From NCBI GenBank assembly GCA_964502525.1, contig CAZCXH010000034.1, positions 1 to 35,749 on the forward strand: 35,749 bases of DNA, in the 5' to 3' direction. A program made the translations under genes and the position numbers. This stretch comes from DATLYB01 sp964502525 (GTDB lineage Bacteria; Bacteroidota; Bacteroidia; Chitinophagales; CAIOSU01). This document shows, one piece after another, positions 8,368 through 15,767 of this stretch. Position 1 is the first letter of the stretch, and every line of letters begins with the position of its first letter. Under the pieces are notes generated by a model. It searched no databases and was not told where the DNA came from. It worked only from the letters and a program-made list of their open reading frames with translations.

Positions 8368-8740
8368 TGCCGAAATGCGTACCTTACGGTAATCAGGGGC
8401 ACCTGCTTTCGCTCGCCTCTGGCGAGTGAAGTTATTGCGTGCGCTCACGGGAGAATCTCTGAGAAAGAAAATGAAAACCAAAAATTAAATCATCCAACTG
8501 CAAAGCAGGTGGATTTTAAAGGCCAAGCACCCTACGGGTGCTTTTTCGCGCAAAGCCATCGCTTCTGCCCACGCTCAAAGAAGTGTGAAACGTGAACCAG
8601 AGCAAGGCAAAACGCGAAGGCAAAGCCAAAAGAACATAACAACCGCCTAAGGCGCTGGGTTTCCAAGTTGCACTAAACAGAGCAACAAAGAAACGAGATA
8701 TCCCGCGCCAAAAAATCAGTAGTTAGCAGCAACCTCAACA
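8368..8740. other. 373-nt gene-free stretch with two hairpins
   Basis: No reading frame with protein character was found on either strand between lpdA and the convergent TerB/J gene. Hairpins are visible at 8409-8429 (CTCGCC-TCT-GGCGAG core) and 8525-8546 (terminator). The stretch 8550-8690 is purine- and CAAAG-rich (repeated gcaaagcc, ggcaaaac, ggcaaagcc) and lacks T-runs. It could be a structured or small RNA, a decayed gene or a repeat relic. The conserved tmRNA, RNase P and SRP RNA signatures I know were looked for and not found. Confidence 0.5.
8525..8546 (+). terminator. strong intrinsic terminator
   Basis: AAGCACCC (8525-8532), loop TAC and GGGTGCTT (8536-8543) form a perfect 8-bp stem running into TTTTT. 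It is directional for the plus strand. It lies 158 nt past the lpdA stop, so it ends either the lpdA transcript or an RNA encoded at about 8370-8546. Confidence 0.8.
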
Positions 8741-9478
8741 TCACACAATTCTCTTCTCCTTCTTGACGGTTTCATAAGCCTCTACGACTTTCTGAAATTT
8801 TTCTTTCGCAGCACGTTGCACCTCTTCCCCAAGATGCGCCACTTTATCAGGATGATACTGCAGCGTTAGCTTCCGGTAAGCTTTTTTGATTGTTTCTTCG
8901 CTGTCGGTCTTGCTTACTCCCAGAATCTGGTAGGCGCTCTCAGTTGTAGGTTGTCGGAACATGCTGCGCATGGAGTCAAATTCGGTCTGGTGAAGCCCGA
9001 GATAGGAGGCTATTCTCCCGACCACCGCCACTTCCTCTTTCGAAAGATGCCCGTCAGCCTGCGCCACGCCAAAAAGAAAATGCACTAACTGCAATCGGGA
9101 AGGATAGTCAAGGAGCCTGCGCACACGGACACATACATCGGCAACGTTGGTGCTGCTTTTATCCAGCCGGTTGAAAATGCGCATGCTCGTGTTGGCTTTT
9201 TCCGTCCCGAACCTGCGCACGAAAAAAGTGCGGACAAAATCCATCTCCTTTTGTGATGCATCCCCATCAGCTTTGATGACGAATGCAGACAACAGCAAAA
9301 GGCTGATCCTGAAATCGGCTTCCGGTTCCGTTGCATGTTCGGCTTCCAGTTCCTTGCGGATGTCTTCTTCCGTGGCGCTGTCGAGCAGCGAACCGAAAGC
9401 AAAGCCCAGCAAGCCCCCTATGGGACCACCGAGCATCCATCCCACCCCGCCACCGAGCCATTTTTTGTAGTTGGCCAT
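8741..9478 (-). CDS. TerB-like / J-domain co-chaperone (DjlA-like)
   Basis: A J domain stimulates the ATPase of DnaK; DjlA-like proteins couple it to a TerB domain and a membrane anchor. The 245-residue product has a Gly-rich hydrophobic N-terminus (about 8-31, GGGVGWMLGGPIGGLLGFAF). This is followed by a helical TerB-like region (about 55-170, with KADGDASQKEMDFV and AQADGHLSKEEVAVV) and a C-terminal J domain (about 181-245). The J domain carries the HPD motif at 209-211 and the YQILGVSKTDSEETIKKAYR helix. Its client is unknown. It is convergent with lpdA and divergent from hslR. Confidence 0.9.
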   Translation of the reverse strand: MANYKKWLGGGVGWMLGGPIGGLLGFAFGSLLDSATEEDIRKELEAEHATEPEADFRISLLLLSAFVIKADGDASQKEMDFVRTFFVRRFGTEKANTSMRIFNRLDKSSTNVADVCVRVRRLLDYPSRLQLVHFLFGVAQADGHLSKEEVAVVGRIASYLGLHQTEFDSMRSMFRQPTTESAYQILGVSKTDSEETIKKAYRKLTLQYHPDKVAHLGEEVQRAAKEKFQKVVEAYETVKKEKRIV

Positions 9479-9514
9479 TGTTAAAGAGGATAAAATTATT
9501 CATATTCGGAAGGA

Positions 9515-9653
9515 TTTTAGATTAGACTTTAGACATTAGATGTTTGATGGTAGAGAAATAGACGTTAGAGCAAATCCTTCACTCCCATCTACTATCTAAC
9601 ATCTTTCATCTATCATCTAACATCTATCATCTAATATCTAATATCTAATATCT
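9515..9653. repeat. ATCTAA / TTAGAT degenerate repeat block
   Basis: The divergent gap between the TerB/J gene and hslR carries TTAGA/TTAGAC-type units on the left (about 9515-9542) and many CATCTAACATC/TATCATCTAA units on the right (9587-9653). Together they can fold into a long imperfect hairpin. The block ends 11 nt before the hslR ATG, echoing the block before greA. Confidence 0.75.
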
Positions 9654-9664
9654 GGCATTCCCCT

Positions 9665-10027
9665 ATGCGAATAGACAAATGGCTCTGGCATGTGCGCGCA
9701 TTCAAATCACGCACCCTCGCAACTGACGCCTGCAATGGCGGCAAGGTGAAGCTGAATGAACGGAGCGTGAAGCCCGCACATGAAGTGTCGGTAGGTGATA
9801 CCGTTCAGTTCCGAAATACTGCGGGCTTGAAAATTTTCAAGGTGGCGATGCTCATCGAACGAAGGGTTTCTCCAGAAGTAGCCAAAACCTGCTATGAAGA
9901 TTTGTCACCGCCACCGGAAAAAAATGAGAAACTGCCATCAGCCTTTTACAAGTATCCCAAGCGTGAAAGAGGCGCAGGCAGACCAACCAAGAAGGAGCGG
10001 AGGGACATGGACAAATGGAGAGATTAG
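9665..10027 (+). CDS. hslR: S4-domain RNA-binding protein, Hsp15-like
   Basis: Hsp15 binds free 50S subunits still carrying nascent chains and helps ribosome recycling under heat stress. The 120-residue product opens with the S4 domain (residues 1-60), MRIDKWLWHVRAFKSRTLA, then GGKVKLNERSVKPAHEVSVGD, and has a basic C-terminal tail (KRERGAGRPTKKERRDMDKW) typical of this family. The ATG is the only sensible start and follows directly on a repeat block. purK starts 47 nt downstream, but a TAnnTTTG box in between suggests separate transcription. Confidence 0.9.
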   Translation: MRIDKWLWHVRAFKSRTLATDACNGGKVKLNERSVKPAHEVSVGDTVQFRNTAGLKIFKVAMLIERRVSPEVAKTCYEDLSPPPEKNEKLPSAFYKYPKRERGAGRPTKKERRDMDKWRD

Positions 10028-10053
10028 ATGAACCCGAATGCGGGGCAGTCGTT

Positions 10054-10061
10054 TAAATTTG
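10054..10061 (+). promoter_or_regulatory. Bacteroidota -7 box for purK (TAAATTTG)
   Basis: TAAATTTG matches TAnnTTTG and lies 13 nt before the purK TTG start. No good -33 TTG was seen 17-19 nt upstream. Confidence 0.5.
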
Positions 10062-10074
10062 CCGTTATTTTCAT

Positions 10075-11208
10075 TTGAATATCAGCACAACACATATTGG
10101 CATTCTCGGTGGCGGGCAGCTTGGACGCATGCTCATTCAGGCGGGCATGAATTTCAACCTGCGTATTTCGGTTCTTGACCCGGATAAAAATGCGCCCTGC
10201 AAATCCATTGCGGATGAATTCAAGGTTGGCAGCCTCACCGATTTCAAAACCGTTTATGATTTCGGGAAAAAAACGGATGTGCTCACCATTGAAATCGAGC
10301 ACGTGAACACGGATGCTTTGGAAAAGCTGGCGAACGAAGGCGTGAAGGTTTTCCCGCAGCCGCAGGTCATCAAAATCATTCAGGATAAAGGATTGCAGAA
10401 ATTGTTTTATCAGAAAAACAAAATTCCCACATCGGAATTCCGGCTCGTTGACTCAAAAGACGAATTGCTGCACACCGAAGGCTTGATTCCTTATTTCCAG
10501 AAACTCAGGAAGGGCGGCTATGATGGAAGAGGCGTGCAAAAAATCGGTAGTAAGAAAGATTTCAAAAAAGCGTTTGACGCTCCATCAGTTTTGGAGAAAC
10601 GGGTGGATATTGCCAAAGAACTTTCGGTGATCGTTGCGCGGAATGCAAGCGGTGAGGTGAAAACTTATCCTGCCGTTGAATTAGATTTTCACCCGGAGGC
10701 AAATCTTGTCGAATATCTTTTTTCGCCTGCTGAAATTTCATCTTCCGTTAGAAAGAGAGCGGAGCAAATTGCATCGAAAGTTGCTGAGTCATTAAAAATT
10801 GTTGGATTGCTTGCCGTGGAGATGTTTCTGACCAAAGACGGGGAAATTCTCGTGAATGAAATCGCCCCGCGGGTTCACAACAGCGGGCATCACACGATTG
10901 AGGCGAACGCCACTTCGCAGTTTGAACAGCATCTGCGCGCGATCCTGAACCTTCCGCTCGGCTCCACAGCCATGAAAGCTCCGGCAGTGATGGTGAATTT
11001 ACTTGGGGAACCCGGCTATGACGGTGTTGCGGAATACAAGGGGCTTGAGAAAGCGCTGAAAATTGAGGGAGTCGCCATTCATCTTTACGGGAAAAAGTTC
11101 ACGCGCCCGTTCCGCAAGATGGGACACGTCACCATCGTTGACCGCGATTTAAAAACAGCTAAAGAAAAAGCTAAATTTGTGAAGCGTACGCTTAAAGTCA
11201 TCGCATGA
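10075..11208 (+). CDS. purK: N5-carboxyaminoimidazole ribonucleotide synthase
   Basis: PurK carboxylates AIR with bicarbonate and ATP to give N5-CAIR in purine biosynthesis. The 377-residue product has the N-terminal pre-ATP-grasp signature GILGGGQLGRML (9-20), a central GGYDGRGVQKIGSKKDF and the ATP-grasp metal/phosphate site VNEIAPRVHNSGHHTIEA near E262. A C-terminal domain follows. The start is taken as TTG 10075, because no ATG or GTG lies in frame between the upstream stop and the conserved GILGGGQ motif. purE follows after a hairpin-containing 80-nt spacer, making a purKE pair. Confidence 0.95.
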   Translation: MNISTTHIGILGGGQLGRMLIQAGMNFNLRISVLDPDKNAPCKSIADEFKVGSLTDFKTVYDFGKKTDVLTIEIEHVNTDALEKLANEGVKVFPQPQVIKIIQDKGLQKLFYQKNKIPTSEFRLVDSKDELLHTEGLIPYFQKLRKGGYDGRGVQKIGSKKDFKKAFDAPSVLEKRVDIAKELSVIVARNASGEVKTYPAVELDFHPEANLVEYLFSPAEISSSVRKRAEQIASKVAESLKIVGLLAVEMFLTKDGEILVNEIAPRVHNSGHHTIEANATSQFEQHLRAILNLPLGSTAMKAPAVMVNLLGEPGYDGVAEYKGLEKALKIEGVAIHLYGKKFTRPFRKMGHVTIVDRDLKTAKEKAKFVKRTLKVIA

Positions 11209-11257
11209 AATCAACATGCTTCAAAACTCTTAGAGTTATAAAAGCAGCATGTTGATT
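11209..11257. repeat. nested hairpin between purK and purE
   Basis: AATCAACATGCT (11209-11220) pairs perfectly with AGCATGTTGATT (11246-11257). The loop contains a smaller AACTC-TTA-GAGTT hairpin (about 11225-11237). There is no T-run, so it is more likely an mRNA stabiliser or processing site, or a mobile palindrome, than a terminator. Confidence 0.7.
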
Positions 11258-11288
11258 CCATCTGACCTTATAAAATCAATTATTACAG

Positions 11289-11804
11289 ATGAAACCACCG
11301 CTTGTTGGAATCGTGATGGGGAGCAATTCCGATCTGGATGTGATGCGCGAGGCTGCCGACATCCTTGAACAACTGGATGTGCATTACGAACTGACGGTCG
11401 TTTCCGCGCACCGCACACCTGAGCGGATGTTTGACTACGCGCAGAAAGCGCGCGAGCGCGGCCTTAAAGTGATTATTGCCGGTGCCGGTGGCGCTGCGCA
11501 TCTGCCGGGAATGGTTGCCTCCGTTACAACGTTGCCTGTGATTGGCGTTCCAATTCGCTCGTCCAATTCCATTGACGGATGGGACTCCGTTCTATCCATA
11601 TTACAGATGCCTTCGGGAGTCCCGGTAGCCACGGTTGCTCTGGATGGCGCGAAGAATGCTGGAATTCTTGCAGCACAAATCATCGGCACGTCAGATGCGC
11701 ACATTGCCGAGAAGCTGAAATCCTACAAAATCTCCCTTAAGGAAAAAGTGCTGAACATGGTTTCTGACGTGAAGGGGCAGTTCAGGAATGAATTTGATGG
11801 GTAA
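11289..11804 (+). CDS. purE: N5-carboxyaminoimidazole ribonucleotide mutase
   Basis: PurE (class I) converts N5-CAIR to CAIR, the step after PurK. The 171-residue product has MGSNSDLDVM at 10-19 (phosphate and substrate loop), SAHRTPERM with H41, and GAGGAAHLPGM with H71. These are the conserved class I PurE residues. It lies 80 nt downstream of purK on the same strand. The presence of both genes shows the two-step bacterial route rather than class II PurE. It marks the left border of an AT-richer accessory region. Confidence 0.97.
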   Translation: MKPPLVGIVMGSNSDLDVMREAADILEQLDVHYELTVVSAHRTPERMFDYAQKARERGLKVIIAGAGGAAHLPGMVASVTTLPVIGVPIRSSNSIDGWDSVLSILQMPSGVPVATVALDGAKNAGILAAQIIGTSDAHIAEKLKSYKISLKEKVLNMVSDVKGQFRNEFDG

Positions 11805-12014
11805 AGGCGACATAAGAAAGGACGCTGGTTAACCGGTTTCCTTATGGAGTGCTCTATTCTCCCGAACACAGGGAAATATTCATTATTGCGGTTATGCATC
11901 TGTACAGGGAGCCATTTTACTAGAAGAAAAGAATTTGATTTTTCCTGCTTGCAAAATGGCAACGCAAAGTATTTATCGTAAACCTGGTTTTCTAAATGAA
12001 ACTATATGTCATGC

Positions 12015-12045
12015 ATTGATAAGCATATCGTTAATACTTATCAAT
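12015..12045. repeat. 9-bp inverted repeat upstream of PIN relic
   Basis: ATTGATAAG (12015-12023) and CTTATCAAT (12037-12045) form a perfect inverted repeat with a 13-nt spacer. The gene-free gap 11805-12061 otherwise shows nothing recognisable. The repeat could be the old operator of the decayed toxin-antitoxin locus that follows. Confidence 0.5.
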
Positions 12046-12061
12046 ATGTCTGGCTTTTTGA

Positions 12062-12336
12062 GGACTGAGTATTAGCAGCAAAAAGGAACTCATCGAAAGC
12101 CTGTGCTGAGGATTATCTACGAGAATGAATTAACAGTTCACGCTTGCAATGAATTGGTTATTGAGTTGGAGCGGGTATTGAATTATGACCGTCTGAAAAA
12201 ATGTAAACCGGACGTGAAGGAAGCGATCAGAATTTTGAAAGAGGCAACCTGCCATTATGCACTTTCATACCCGGTTAAGAATTACATTCCGGAAGATTCT
12301 GACGACAATTACGTCATTGCATTGGCTATACAATAA
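12062..12336 (+). pseudogene. broken PIN-domain toxin, truncated at both ends
   Basis: The 77-codon frame from GTG 12103 reads as the middle of a VapC/PIN-family toxin (NELVIELERVLNYDRLKK, then PEDSDDNYVIALAIQ). The last motif is the DxxDNYxIALA helix that normally precedes the ADYLVTGDKDLL strand, which is missing. Just upstream in another frame (about 12062-12115) GLSISSKKELIESLC looks like the preceding segment, implying a frameshift. The N-terminal Asp strand is not recognisable. The gene ends against the 3' end of the minus-strand vapC (11-nt overlap), so a later insertion or deletion probably removed its C-terminus. An independent small protein is less likely. Confidence 0.6.
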
Positions 12337-12754
12337 AGCTCTGCACGAACTCAATCGGAGCGTAAATTTTCAGTTCGCTGGCATAAGGGTAGAAATCGTG
12401 AACATCAAAAGTGATGATTGCTCCAGCCCCTGCATGTAAAGCCGAATAATATTGCAATGCATCCTCTTTATCATGAAACGATGACCGCTCCGCCTGTCGG
12501 ATAACAGCATCATCAATAGCGGTATATTTAAAGCGAAACAAATTGCGCAGACGAGTGTCTTTCAGCGTTTTGTTTTTCGTTCGTTTGAAATCTTTTTGGA
12601 TGTAGTAGTTGAGGATGATAAACGTTGCAGGTGACAAGAGGAGGTTTGAAATTTTCCCTGCAAGCCACGCTGCTGCCACTGCCTCACGGTGGCGCTCATC
12701 CCCCTTGAACATCACTCCGATCATAACATTGGCATCCAGCAACACCCTCTTCAT
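12326..12754 (-). CDS. vapC: PIN-domain toxin of VapC type
   Basis: VapC toxins are metal-dependent endoribonucleases, usually cutting tRNA or rRNA, neutralised by their cognate antitoxin. The 142-residue product has the N-terminal acidic strand MKRVLLDANVMIGV (D7), the central acidic helix DKEDALQYYSALHA (D98) and the third acidic site ITFDVHDFY (D117). The catalytic set therefore looks intact. It is the second gene of a pair: the ATG overlaps the stop of the antitoxin gene by 4 nt (ATGA). The RNA target cannot be inferred. Confidence 0.9.
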   Translation of the reverse strand: MKRVLLDANVMIGVMFKGDERHREAVAAAWLAGKISNLLLSPATFIILNYYIQKDFKRTKNKTLKDTRLRNLFRFKYTAIDDAVIRQAERSSFHDKEDALQYYSALHAGAGAIITFDVHDFYPYASELKIYAPIEFVQSFIV

Positions 12755-12999
12755 GTTCCGATGCCGTCCTTGGGAGGTCTGCCTTTAAAGGTTCCGGTTA
12801 AGCCTTCCAGTCCCGGGTGCGTTCTGCCCTGATAGTCGGCAGCCATCAGACTGTCAATCAGGCGGTCAACCATTCGTGAAATGCTGGTATTCCTTTTCCG
12901 GGCTAATTCCTTCGCGCGCTTCACCGTGCTTTCCCTGCATACAAGCGTGAGTTTTACGGTTTTCTCCGTGCTTCTCAAATGGAGCCTTTTTTTACCCAT
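12751..12999 (-). CDS. vapB: antitoxin of the VapBC module, ribbon-helix-helix-like
   Basis: The 82-residue product is the first gene of the pair and should bind both the toxin and its own promoter. The N-terminal half (STEKTVKLTLVCRESTVKRA, then NTSISRMVDRLIDSL) has a strand followed by two helices, as in ribbon-helix-helix antitoxins. The C-terminal tail (THPGLEGLTGTFKGRPPKDG) is extended and probably wraps the toxin. ATG 12999 is preferred over the GTG at 13023, because a perfect TATATTTG promoter box at 13005-13012 lies between them. Confidence 0.8.
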   Translation of the reverse strand: MGKKRLHLRSTEKTVKLTLVCRESTVKRAKELARKRNTSISRMVDRLIDSLMAADYQGRTHPGLEGLTGTFKGRPPKDGIGT

Positions 13000-13000
13000 A

Positions 13001-13024
13001 CGTGCAAATATATCGAATCGCACG
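13001..13024 (-). promoter_or_regulatory. vapBC promoter box (TATATTTG) inside a small inverted repeat
   Basis: TATATTTG (13005-13012, minus strand) is a perfect TAnnTTTG box, 5 nt before the vapB ATG. CGTGC (13001-13005) and GCACG (13020-13024) flank it, a candidate autoregulatory operator. The arms are short, so the operator part is tentative. Confidence 0.5.
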
Positions 13025-13055
13025 GGACATCATAAAATTGAATGGACATTTCACA

Positions 13056-14399
13056 TCACTTCAATTTTTCTGAAATCAGTTTTTTCACGTGTTCTAATGG
13101 AGCCAGTCTGGAAATAATTTTGCCCTGCTCGTCAATTAAAACATAGGTGGGAGTAGTATATGCGTTGTATTGGGACACGGCAATCTGCCCCGGGTCGAAT
13201 ACATGCACCCATTCAGGTGATGCTTTGCTTTTAATAAAGGCATTCCATTCTTCATTCGTTCCTTCATAACCTGCCAGAAAAATTTTTAGTCCCTTCATTT
13301 TATACTGATCCCAAATAGGTTTGAGCGTGGGTATTTCCGCTTGACAGTGGGAACAGGTTGGACCGTAGAAAACCAGTAGCGTGAGCTTCGAAGAATCAAC
13401 AGTTGCGCTGAGGCTTCTTATCGCTCCGGAAGGGTCCTTCAGCTTGATTTCCTTGTAAGTATTGCCGGGCATAGACCCACTTTTCTTCAGGCTTTGCAGG
13501 CGTCCTTTAACGCTGGTATTATACATTAGTGCGTCATTAGCATCCAGCCATTTGATGTAACTCGTCATTAAATCATCGCTGTGGGAAAAGGCATCGTAAG
13601 CGATTTCCTGGAGCCTTTTGGCGGCATCAATATTTTTCGTTCCCAGTGCGAACAAGTTGTTGACGGTCTCATCGGTGGCGGCTTGTTCGTCACGAATGGC
13701 GAGATAGTTAGCCAAAATGTTTCTTGCCAGAAAATCATTATACAGTTGAGGATTGGAAAAAGCGTTGCGCTGAAGAAAATTTTTGCGCAGCGTCTCCAGC
13801 GATTTCAATGAACCTTCGGGCAGCTTTTCGGATGCGCAAAGCACTTTGGCAGTGAAGGTGTTTGGGTTTGCCGATGCTATGCCTTCAAGAGTTTTCTGGT
13901 ATTCCAGAATAGTGCTTTTCAGTTTTTCAAATACTTCAGGATTTTTCAAATCCTCTTTTCCAATCTTGTTCAGGTCTTCGACAAATTTTTTATTGGCGTT
14001 TCTAAACGGTTGATATGCGCTATTCTCAGCAGAATTTTTCAATTCCGGTTTTTCCATCCCATTCACACACGGGATTTCGATTTGATAGACTTTATCTTTT
14101 GTCGTTGCTATGAAAGAGTAACGAACATACTTTTCTGTTTTGATTTCTATTCTTCTCGGTTCAGCGAGGTAAAACCGGCTTTTAAATTCCCCATTCGTAT
14201 CTACGGTCAAGCTACGGTAGGCGCCCCCTAATTCATTGTGTTCGGCAATTTTGATGGCTCCGGGAATCTTGCACCCCGACAGATAATTGCCCCGTACTTC
14301 AATGGTATCTGGCGTCATCGGGAAAACTATTCCTTCGTTTTGCGATTTGAGTGTTGCACTCAATGTTAAAAATATTGATAGTAAAATGAGGTCTTTCAT
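13056..14399 (-). CDS. secreted TlpA-like thioredoxin-fold protein
   Basis: TlpA/ResA-type proteins are periplasmic or envelope-side thiol-disulfide oxidoreductases. The 447-residue product starts with a Sec signal peptide (MKDLILLSIFLTLSATLKSQ). It has a 300-residue N-terminal region with a beta-rich start (30-110) and helical middle (120-310), resembling the DUF4369-type front part of Bacteroidota TlpA proteins. A C-terminal thioredoxin domain covers about 315-447. The active site is C349-S-H-C352 (FYGPTCSHCQAEIPTL), and the cis-Pro is P417 in TTPTYVLID. The substrate is unknown. It lies 8 nt downstream of the EreA/ChaN-like gene on the same strand, so both probably form one transcript. Confidence 0.88.
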   Translation of the reverse strand: MKDLILLSIFLTLSATLKSQNEGIVFPMTPDTIEVRGNYLSGCKIPGAIKIAEHNELGGAYRSLTVDTNGEFKSRFYLAEPRRIEIKTEKYVRYSFIATTKDKVYQIEIPCVNGMEKPELKNSAENSAYQPFRNANKKFVEDLNKIGKEDLKNPEVFEKLKSTILEYQKTLEGIASANPNTFTAKVLCASEKLPEGSLKSLETLRKNFLQRNAFSNPQLYNDFLARNILANYLAIRDEQAATDETVNNLFALGTKNIDAAKRLQEIAYDAFSHSDDLMTSYIKWLDANDALMYNTSVKGRLQSLKKSGSMPGNTYKEIKLKDPSGAIRSLSATVDSSKLTLLVFYGPTCSHCQAEIPTLKPIWDQYKMKGLKIFLAGYEGTNEEWNAFIKSKASPEWVHVFDPGQIAVSQYNAYTTPTYVLIDEQGKIISRLAPLEHVKKLISEKLK

Positions 14400-14407
14400 T
14401 TGCGATC

Positions 14408-15595
14408 TTACTTTATTGTTATCTGATAAGGTTCAAGCTGGTTAATCTGAACAAGATAGTCGCCACTGAACGGAACAAATATATCAACGGTCGTTTGCTT
14501 GTTGAAAATTTCAATCGCATCTACCGGAACTGCAATGTCAGGAGTCTTTTCAAATTCAGATTTCAGATAGACCTTGATTAACACGGGGAAAGTAGCGTTT
14601 GAAAGTTCTACCGAATGGCTTATCAAGTAGCTTGAATATAGCCAGTCTGCCCTTCCGTTAATATATTTTGTTCTAGGGTGATAAACTTGTACATCCTGAT
14701 AACTCGAATTACCAAGAATAGTTGCTCCTTCTTTCAGTACCGTTGGGAATTCAAGCCAAGGGGCTGTCCGCTGGTAATTGGTTTGTTCACATTTAATTTC
14801 ACTATGTTCTATCATTAATGATTGGTCAACGGTGAAAGGGTCAATCTGTGAGAATGTCTTGAAATAGTATCCCATTGCTTTGAAAGAACTATCCTCACAG
14901 ATATGTCCATGCCCCGCATGAATTATAATTTTAGCGGAGCTATCCCTTTGCAGGATTTCATAAATTTTGCTGGCTTGCATCCTTTCTCTTCCACCTTTTT
15001 CCTTTGACTCGTAGATTTCTTTAGTGACGGAGTCATACGCAAATACGGCAAACCCCAAGCTAAGCACCTCCCTTACCATATTGGCAAACTGCGGCTCTCT
15101 CGGATAAACTCCGATATTGGTCGTAGGATAACCATTGGTTTTTAATATTTTCAATTTTGTCGGGAAGATGCCTTCGCATCCGAAATAATTGAATCCTTGC
15201 TTTTTTAAACCTTCCAGCAGAGAGGCGGTAAATACCCGGTTAACCGCATAGTTATGCGATTCGTTGAGCATCACCACCCGGTAGTTCCTGGCTTGCTGAA
15301 GGATGTAGTCCTTAGCTTTTAAAAACTCGTAGCCGGGCTTTGTCGTGTCGATATTTCTTGGGTAATTGTAGTTAGCCCCGTACGCCTTATCACCCATGAC
15401 AATCGCAGAATCTATCAACCCGATAAAGGAGTAGAACTCCATCGCATCAACGCATGACATCCAGTCGCTGCCATCATAACCGATTGCAAACTCTTTTTTT
15501 ATTTCTTCTGCGGTTTTGTACCACTGTGTTGTTTGGCAAACAGCAGAAATGATAACACAAAATTGAACGGCAAAAAACAAAAGGAAGGGTCTCAT
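14408..15595 (-). CDS. secreted EreA/ChaN/TIKI-like superfamily protein
   Basis: The 395-residue product has a signal peptide (cleavage probably after SAVCQ or AVC). Its core resembles the erythromycin-esterase/ChaN/TIKI fold family. The spaced motifs are VVMLNESHNYAVNRVF (E112, H114), FGCEG (E141), GGRERMQASKIYEIL (about 201-215) and HAGHGHICE (H226, H229, H231). In that superfamily such Glu/His residues form a metal or hydrolase centre; the actual reaction here is unknown. A beta-rich region follows from about 270 to 395. It is the first gene of a two-gene unit with the TlpA-like protein, suggesting an envelope role. Antibiotic inactivation should not be assumed. Confidence 0.65.
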   Translation of the reverse strand: MRPFLLFFAVQFCVIISAVCQTTQWYKTAEEIKKEFAIGYDGSDWMSCVDAMEFYSFIGLIDSAIVMGDKAYGANYNYPRNIDTTKPGYEFLKAKDYILQQARNYRVVMLNESHNYAVNRVFTASLLEGLKKQGFNYFGCEGIFPTKLKILKTNGYPTTNIGVYPREPQFANMVREVLSLGFAVFAYDSVTKEIYESKEKGGRERMQASKIYEILQRDSSAKIIIHAGHGHICEDSSFKAMGYYFKTFSQIDPFTVDQSLMIEHSEIKCEQTNYQRTAPWLEFPTVLKEGATILGNSSYQDVQVYHPRTKYINGRADWLYSSYLISHSVELSNATFPVLIKVYLKSEFEKTPDIAVPVDAIEIFNKQTTVDIFVPFSGDYLVQINQLEPYQITIK

Positions 15596-15648
15596 GCTCC
15601 TACTTTAAAATGCGCCATAAGTTAGTTACTTTAGGTAAAGAAAGTACC

Positions 15649-15736
15649 TTATGCGGCCTCCCTGTAGTTAAGAATGCTGAACAGATGTCCTTTGCTCCGT
15701 TCTTCCTTAGCAGTTTTTAAGAGCGATTTCGCCACA
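15649..15736 (-). pseudogene. 3' remnant of a YgiT/MqsA-type antitoxin gene
   Basis: The minus strand reads VAKSLLKTAKEERSKGHLF, then SILNYREAA and a stop. This differs at only a few positions from the last 28 residues of the intact antitoxin at 20672. DNA identity runs from 15649 (aligned with 20672) to about 15736 and then ends abruptly. No zinc-finger half is present. The remnant lies 31 nt before an active-looking ParE-type module, so that module or a deletion may have replaced the rest of the locus. Confidence 0.85.
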
Positions 15737-15767
15737 TTTTATGAATTGGGTTTGATAATTTAGCATC

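Noticed and set aside
8368..8740. tmRNA, RNase P RNA or SRP RNA in the gap after lpdA
   Set aside because: The conserved signatures of these RNAs, such as the tRNA-like end of tmRNA or the GAGGAAAGTCC block of RNase P, are absent.
9515..9653. CRISPR-like appearance of the ATCTAA block
   Set aside because: Units are 6-12 nt and degenerate, with no constant repeat length, spacers or cas genes.
14408..15595. Erythromycin resistance gene
   Set aside because: Only superfamily-level residues are visible, and genomic context gives no support for drug inactivation.
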